From: Alistipes sp.
GTDB taxonomy: Bacteria; Bacteroidota; Bacteroidia; Bacteroidales; Rikenellaceae
Assembly: GCA_017391185.1 (NCBI GenBank)
Contig: JAFOZN010000177.1
Span: 1 to 25,016, forward strand
Direction: 5' to 3'
Length of the DNA: 25,016 bases
Positions 21,612 through 25,016 of this stretch are shown here, one piece after another (the first letter of the stretch is position 1; every line of letters begins with the position of its first letter). The notes under the pieces were generated by a model, which ran no database searches, was not told the origin of the DNA, and saw only the letters and a program-made list of their open reading frames with translations. Made by a program: the position numbers and the translations under genes.

Positions 21612-23081
21612 TTATAGTTCTTTATATATTTTCAAATACTTTTCGTAAGCCTCACACCACAACTCAGTGTTCTGTGGCTCATAGCATTTTCTATCATCCA
21701 ACGACTCTCTGATCATCTTGCGCATAGACTCTATGCTATCCACTACACCCGCATACTTAGCCTGCATCATCACATTACCCAATGCTGTAGATTCCGATGA
21801 GCCAGTCTCCACTCTTATGCCTATGGCTGAAGCTGTAGATTGGTTGAGCATATCGTTTTTAGCTCCTCCGCCGATTACATACAATCGCTCAATCTCTACG
21901 GGTGAGAGCTTGCTGAGCATCTCTACGACCTGACGATAACGCAATGCCAACGATTCAAATATACATCTCACAAATTGGCCCACTTTGGTTGGCTCTGGTT
22001 GCGAAGTTTGACGACAATACTCCTTAATAGCCTCGGTCATTGACTCTGGATTGGCAAAAATTGCAGCATCGGGATTAATCAACGAGCGGAATGACTCTGC
22101 CCCTTCAGCCATCGAGATAAGTTCGCCATAACCCATCTTAGGCCACTCCTCGCGACAACGCTCCAAAAGCCACATACCACAGATGTTTTTCAAAACTCGG
22201 ATAGTTCCCTCAATTCCACCCTCATTGGTAAAGTTCAGCGCGAAGCTCTCCTCTGAGATAACAGGCTCCTTAGACTCTACGCCCATCAAAGACCAAGTAC
22301 CAGAGCTTAAATATGCAAACTTATCATCCTCGGCAGGCACAGCCGCCACAGCCGAACCAGTATCATGACTTGCGACTGCAACCACATCCACAGCTCCGAG
22401 TCCAGTGAGTTTCTGTACCTCCTGGCTCAGAGAGCCAATCTTTTGACCAGGCATAATCATCCTGCCAAAGTTCTCTGCGCTAAGACCAAGTAGATTTAAG
22501 ATATCCTTATCCCATTGTTTGGTACGTGGGTCAATCATCTGTGCAGTAGAAGCGATGGTGTACTCAGTAACGGCTTCACCCGTTAACAGATATGCCAATG
22601 CGTCAGGGATAAAGAGAATTTTCTTAGCTGCGGCCAAAGCCGAACAAGAGTTGCGGCGCAAAGTGTCAAGCTGGAATACAGAGTTGAAGTTCATAATCTG
22701 GATTCCTGTCTTTTCATATAGTTCCTTGCGAGGCATACGCTCAAAGAATTTCTCAGGCGCACCCACAGTATGTGGATCACGGTAACAATATGGAAGACGC
22801 AACATGGCACCATCCTCACCAAAGAAGGCAAAATCTACACCCCATGTGTCTATACCGATAGACTCCACCTTTACGCCCTTCTCGGCAACGATACGAAGTC
22901 CCTCCAAAACTGATTTATATATCGCAGGTAGATCCCAGTAGAAATGTCCTTGCATCTGGATTATAGGGTCGGCAAAACGATGAATCTCCTCCATCTTGAC
23001 CTTACCTTCTGACAGAGTTGCCAATATCACTCGGCCGCTTGTCGCCCCCAAGTCAACCGCCACAAAATTACATGTTGTCAT
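21612..23081 (-). CDS. rhaB: rhamnulokinase
   Basis: A 489-aa FGGY-family kinase that phosphorylates L-rhamnulose at C1. The ATPase-fold phosphate 1 loop is DLGATSGR from D10. GIDTWGVDFAFFG at ~76-88 includes the catalytic-type aspartates. SSGTWSLMG and NFTNEGG are typical of rhamnulokinases, and the adenosine motif IGGGAKND lies near 400. First gene of the rhaB-A-T-D operon. The 158-bp gap upstream carries a -7 element and a palindrome. FGGY relatives (fuculokinase) are less likely given rhaA and rhaD alongside. Confidence 0.95.
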   Translation of the reverse strand: MTTCNFVAVDLGATSGRVILATLSEGKVKMEEIHRFADPIIQMQGHFYWDLPAIYKSVLEGLRIVAEKGVKVESIGIDTWGVDFAFFGEDGAMLRLPYCYRDPHTVGAPEKFFERMPRKELYEKTGIQIMNFNSVFQLDTLRRNSCSALAAAKKILFIPDALAYLLTGEAVTEYTIASTAQMIDPRTKQWDKDILNLLGLSAENFGRMIMPGQKIGSLSQEVQKLTGLGAVDVVAVASHDTGSAVAAVPAEDDKFAYLSSGTWSLMGVESKEPVISEESFALNFTNEGGIEGTIRVLKNICGMWLLERCREEWPKMGYGELISMAEGAESFRSLINPDAAIFANPESMTEAIKEYCRQTSQPEPTKVGQFVRCIFESLALRYRQVVEMLSKLSPVEIERLYVIGGGAKNDMLNQSTASAIGIRVETGSSESTALGNVMMQAKYAGVVDSIESMRKMIRESLDDRKCYEPQNTELWCEAYEKYLKIYKEL

Positions 23082-23175
23082 TTAGTTCGTTATAATCTTT
23101 ATCTTACAATAGGTTAGTTCTGATTTATTAAACGCAGAGGCTAAGTCTTGCGATTAAATTGCTACACAATGCTTA

Positions 23176-23183
23176 CAAAAATA
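23176..23183 (-). promoter_or_regulatory. -7 element of the rhamnose operon
   Basis: Minus-strand TATTTTTG fits TAnnTTTG. No TTTG stands at the ideal 19-21 bp upstream, as would suit a promoter needing an activator. It predicts a leader of about 88 nt before rhaB. Confidence 0.45.
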
Positions 23184-23208
23184 CAAAGAAATTTCCAATT
23201 TCGCATCT

Positions 23209-23229
23209 ATTTGGTAAATTTTACCAAAT
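23209..23229. promoter_or_regulatory. 21-bp palindrome, candidate operator of the rhamnose operon
   Basis: Arms ATTTGGTAAA and TTTACCAAAT are perfect complements around a single central base. It is centred about 50 bp upstream of the predicted rhaB transcription start and begins 10 bp after the end of the glycosidase gene. The TGGT...ACCA shape recalls GntR- or LacI-type sites; no T run follows closely enough for a terminator. Confidence 0.6.
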
Positions 23230-23239
23230 TTATTAGCCC

Positions 23240-25016
23240 TCATTTTTTTACTTCGTTTCCTCTCAATAAGGCATCATCGACCAAAAACAAACTTTGACTC
23301 GGATTTAGGCTCAGTCTTATTTTGACGTTTTGACCATCTTTGATTAATTCAGCAGGATAGCTCTCTCCTGTGTGTGGGTCAAGTATAGACATCGTATTTT
23401 TAAATGAATGACTACCAAGTCGTATTGTACATTCCGATATTGAGGTGTCAATATTGCCGAAATAGTAAACATCGTGACCTCCGATTACCTTGTGCATATA
23501 GTTAAAGGGGTGCGTGCCTCCCGCAAATTCCACATCGGGATCTGGCATAATCTGAGAGAGTATTGTTCCGAGAGACTCTGATGAAGGATTTTTAACAAAA
23601 TGTGCGGCCGTATGCCCATTATCTCCAGCAAGCATGCCTCCAACAATTTTCTGTACCATAACATCCCCATCTGCTTTATCTGAGCAATGCTGTGGGATTT
23701 GAGTAGTGAAAATAATACCTACCCCAGACTTCCATGCTTTTTCGATGAGTTTCAGATTTGAGAGCGATATTGCAGACATTCCGGGTAAAATTATTACTTT
23801 AAATGTTTCGGAATTGACCTTATTTCTCATATGTAGCTTACCTTTGGCAACCTTGCAACGATCATCTAAAACCTCAGGATGGAGATACGTAAAATCCACG
23901 CCCAATTCATCGGTCAATATACGAGAAATTTGCGGATAGTCGGTACCCTCCACATCTACTCCTCCATTATAAAAGCCTTTAGCTCCATCCAAATAATGAC
24001 CTGCATACAGCGTTTGTATGGGGTAAACCATCGCAACATCAGCTACATGTCGTCCTGGGCGTGCCAATAGATAATTTAATCGAGCAAGGAATTGATTGAA
24101 TTGAGGCAAAGCATCCTTATAGATTGGATTGCGCCAAGAGAGTTCAGGCAGGAATGTTACATCTTTGTCATTATACCACACAGCATGGGGAATCAAGTGA
24201 TTAATTCCCTTGGTATATTGTTCGATGGCTATTTTGTATAGTTCATCTACCGAAATATTCCCCATCGCTCCATAGGTTTCGGACATCACATAATCCTTAT
24301 CCCAACAATTTGCAGACGAACTTACCACTTTGTAAAAATCCTCTGTAGGACGGCCTCCACCAATTTTGTCTATTCCAGGCATTGACATATACTTGCCTAC
24401 TATCATCAGATCTCCTGCTACACTTGTGGGGTTGGCTATCTCCTCTTGATCCTGATGGCCCGTAGAGAGTATCCCATGTGAGGTTGCCCAATCACCAATA
24501 GTCTTCATAAAACCTTCGTTGTAGAGAGTTGTATGTAGACCGAAAAGCATATTTCTTGCCCAAGCAGTTTTCTTGCCTATATCGTACCACAATGCAGGGT
24601 ATAACTCTTCTGGCGAAAAGCCATAACGGCGTTTAAACTCTTCGTTAAAGTCATTAGTCCACATCCTGCCTTGTGCTCTATACATGGTAGGTTCATCAAA
24701 GAAGGTCGATACTATTGTAGAGCCAAAGTAAGGCGCAAAATGTTTGTAGTATTGCTCGTGGGTATCCCTCACAAAATAAGATACCGCCTCTTTAGAAAGG
24801 TAATCCACGTTGGGATCTCCGTCTATAACACATTCAAAAACAAGAATTCTCCAACCCTCCTCATTGGGTGAAGTCCAAGATAATCGACTCAAAGATTCAT
24901 CATAATATGAACGTAGGTTCTTTATTTGCTTGGTTTGAGAATTCCATGCTACCAATGACATTAATTTGCCTGATAATCTAATCTCCCTATCGAATACCTC
25001 GCCACGCTTAAGCGAA
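23240..25016 (-). CDS. GH106-type alpha-L-rhamnosidase-like protein, C-terminal part (runs off right edge)
   Basis: The frame is open to the last base: upstream of the internal ATG at 24961 it reads on without a stop (SLKRGEVFDREIRLSGKL), so the true start lies outside the window. About 591 residues are visible. A barrel part has AVSYFVRDTHEQYYKHFAPYFG, then TFFDEPTMY (a candidate catalytic acid) and GHQDQEE. Next is a glutaminase-like alpha/beta part, FKVIILPGMSAISLSNLKLI then WKSGVGIIFTT. The final beta domain has DVYYFGNI and ILDPHTGESYP, ending SLNPSQSLFLVD. This order fits GH106-type alpha-L-rhamnosidases. Location directly upstream of the rhamnose operon on the same strand supports rhamnose release. 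No signal peptide can be judged. Family call is by pattern; substrate unknown. Confidence 0.72.
   Translation of the reverse strand, partial: SLKRGEVFDREIRLSGKLMSLVAWNSQTKQIKNLRSYYDESLSRLSWTSPNEEGWRILVFECVIDGDPNVDYLSKEAVSYFVRDTHEQYYKHFAPYFGSTIVSTFFDEPTMYRAQGRMWTNDFNEEFKRRYGFSPEELYPALWYDIGKKTAWARNMLFGLHTTLYNEGFMKTIGDWATSHGILSTGHQDQEEIANPTSVAGDLMIVGKYMSMPGIDKIGGGRPTEDFYKVVSSSANCWDKDYVMSETYGAMGNISVDELYKIAIEQYTKGINHLIPHAVWYNDKDVTFLPELSWRNPIYKDALPQFNQFLARLNYLLARPGRHVADVAMVYPIQTLYAGHYLDGAKGFYNGGVDVEGTDYPQISRILTDELGVDFTYLHPEVLDDRCKVAKGKLHMRNKVNSETFKVIILPGMSAISLSNLKLIEKAWKSGVGIIFTTQIPQHCSDKADGDVMVQKIVGGMLAGDNGHTAAHFVKNPSSESLGTILSQIMPDPDVEFAGGTHPFNYMHKVIGGHDVYYFGNIDTSISECTIRLGSHSFKNTMSILDPHTGESYPAELIKDGQNVKIRLSLNPSQSLFLVDDALLRGNEVKK

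Overview
The window looks like a piece of a Bacteroidales chromosome, most likely an Alistipes/Rikenellaceae-type gut organism; the genus is inference. The evidence is as follows. Many genes are preceded by the Bacteroidetes promoter -7 element TAnnTTTG, often with a TTTG/TTG -33 element 17-23 bp upstream. Purine-rich Shine-Dalgarno sequences are generally absent. The tmRNA ends its tag in YALAA. A 58-aa H1-like basic protein typical of Bacteroidetes is present. Gene order looks like ordinary core chromosome with no transposase, phage or plasmid genes.

Layout. Bases 1-2023 (minus strand): the N-terminal part of gyrB, running off the left edge, and an orphan ftsE ATPase with no ftsX beside it. 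2196-2837 (plus): a short formate/nitrite-transporter (FNT) family channel. 2919-3896 (minus): an unusual two-domain protein with a PUA/EVE-like N-terminus and a SpoT/MESH1-like HD hydrolase C-terminus. 4095-4726: ssrA (tmRNA, minus), followed on its 3' side by two tandem ~105-nt copies of a structured terminator-bearing repeat. 4812-7620 (plus): lrgA-lrgB, then a separate AspT-type aspartate:alanine-exchanger family carrier. 7662-7823: a small Cys-rich membrane protein whose promoter lies inside the end of the next gene. 7841-13469 (minus): a three-gene RND efflux operon (membrane fusion lipoprotein, inner-membrane pump, outer-membrane factor lipoprotein). 13645-13821 (plus): the H1-like protein. 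13899-17377 (minus): a tight cluster of a YtfJ/thioredoxin-fold-like secreted protein, a POTRA-less Omp85-type barrel and an EptA-like phosphoethanolamine transferase. 17474-17890 (minus) is DoxX, divergent from a low-molecular-weight protein tyrosine phosphatase (plus). 18504-23081 (minus): rhamnose catabolic operon rhaB-rhaA-rhaT-rhaD. 23240-25016 (minus): the C-terminal part of a GH106-type alpha-L-rhamnosidase-like protein, running off the right edge.

How the genes fit together. The right end is a rhamnose module: a probable rhamnosidase releases L-rhamnose, RhaT imports it, and RhaA, RhaB and RhaD convert it to dihydroxyacetone phosphate and L-lactaldehyde. A near-perfect 21-bp palindrome between the glycosidase and rhaB is a candidate operator. 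The middle is an envelope region (RND efflux, lipid A modification, outer-membrane barrel). The left part is housekeeping (gyrase, FtsE, tmRNA) mixed with small-solute channels and carriers.

I found no CRISPR array, insertion sequence or obvious defence island. The least conventional items are the duplicated ssrA trailer/terminator repeat, the EVE-like/HD fusion, the palindrome at rhaB and the apparently leaderless small Cys-rich protein.
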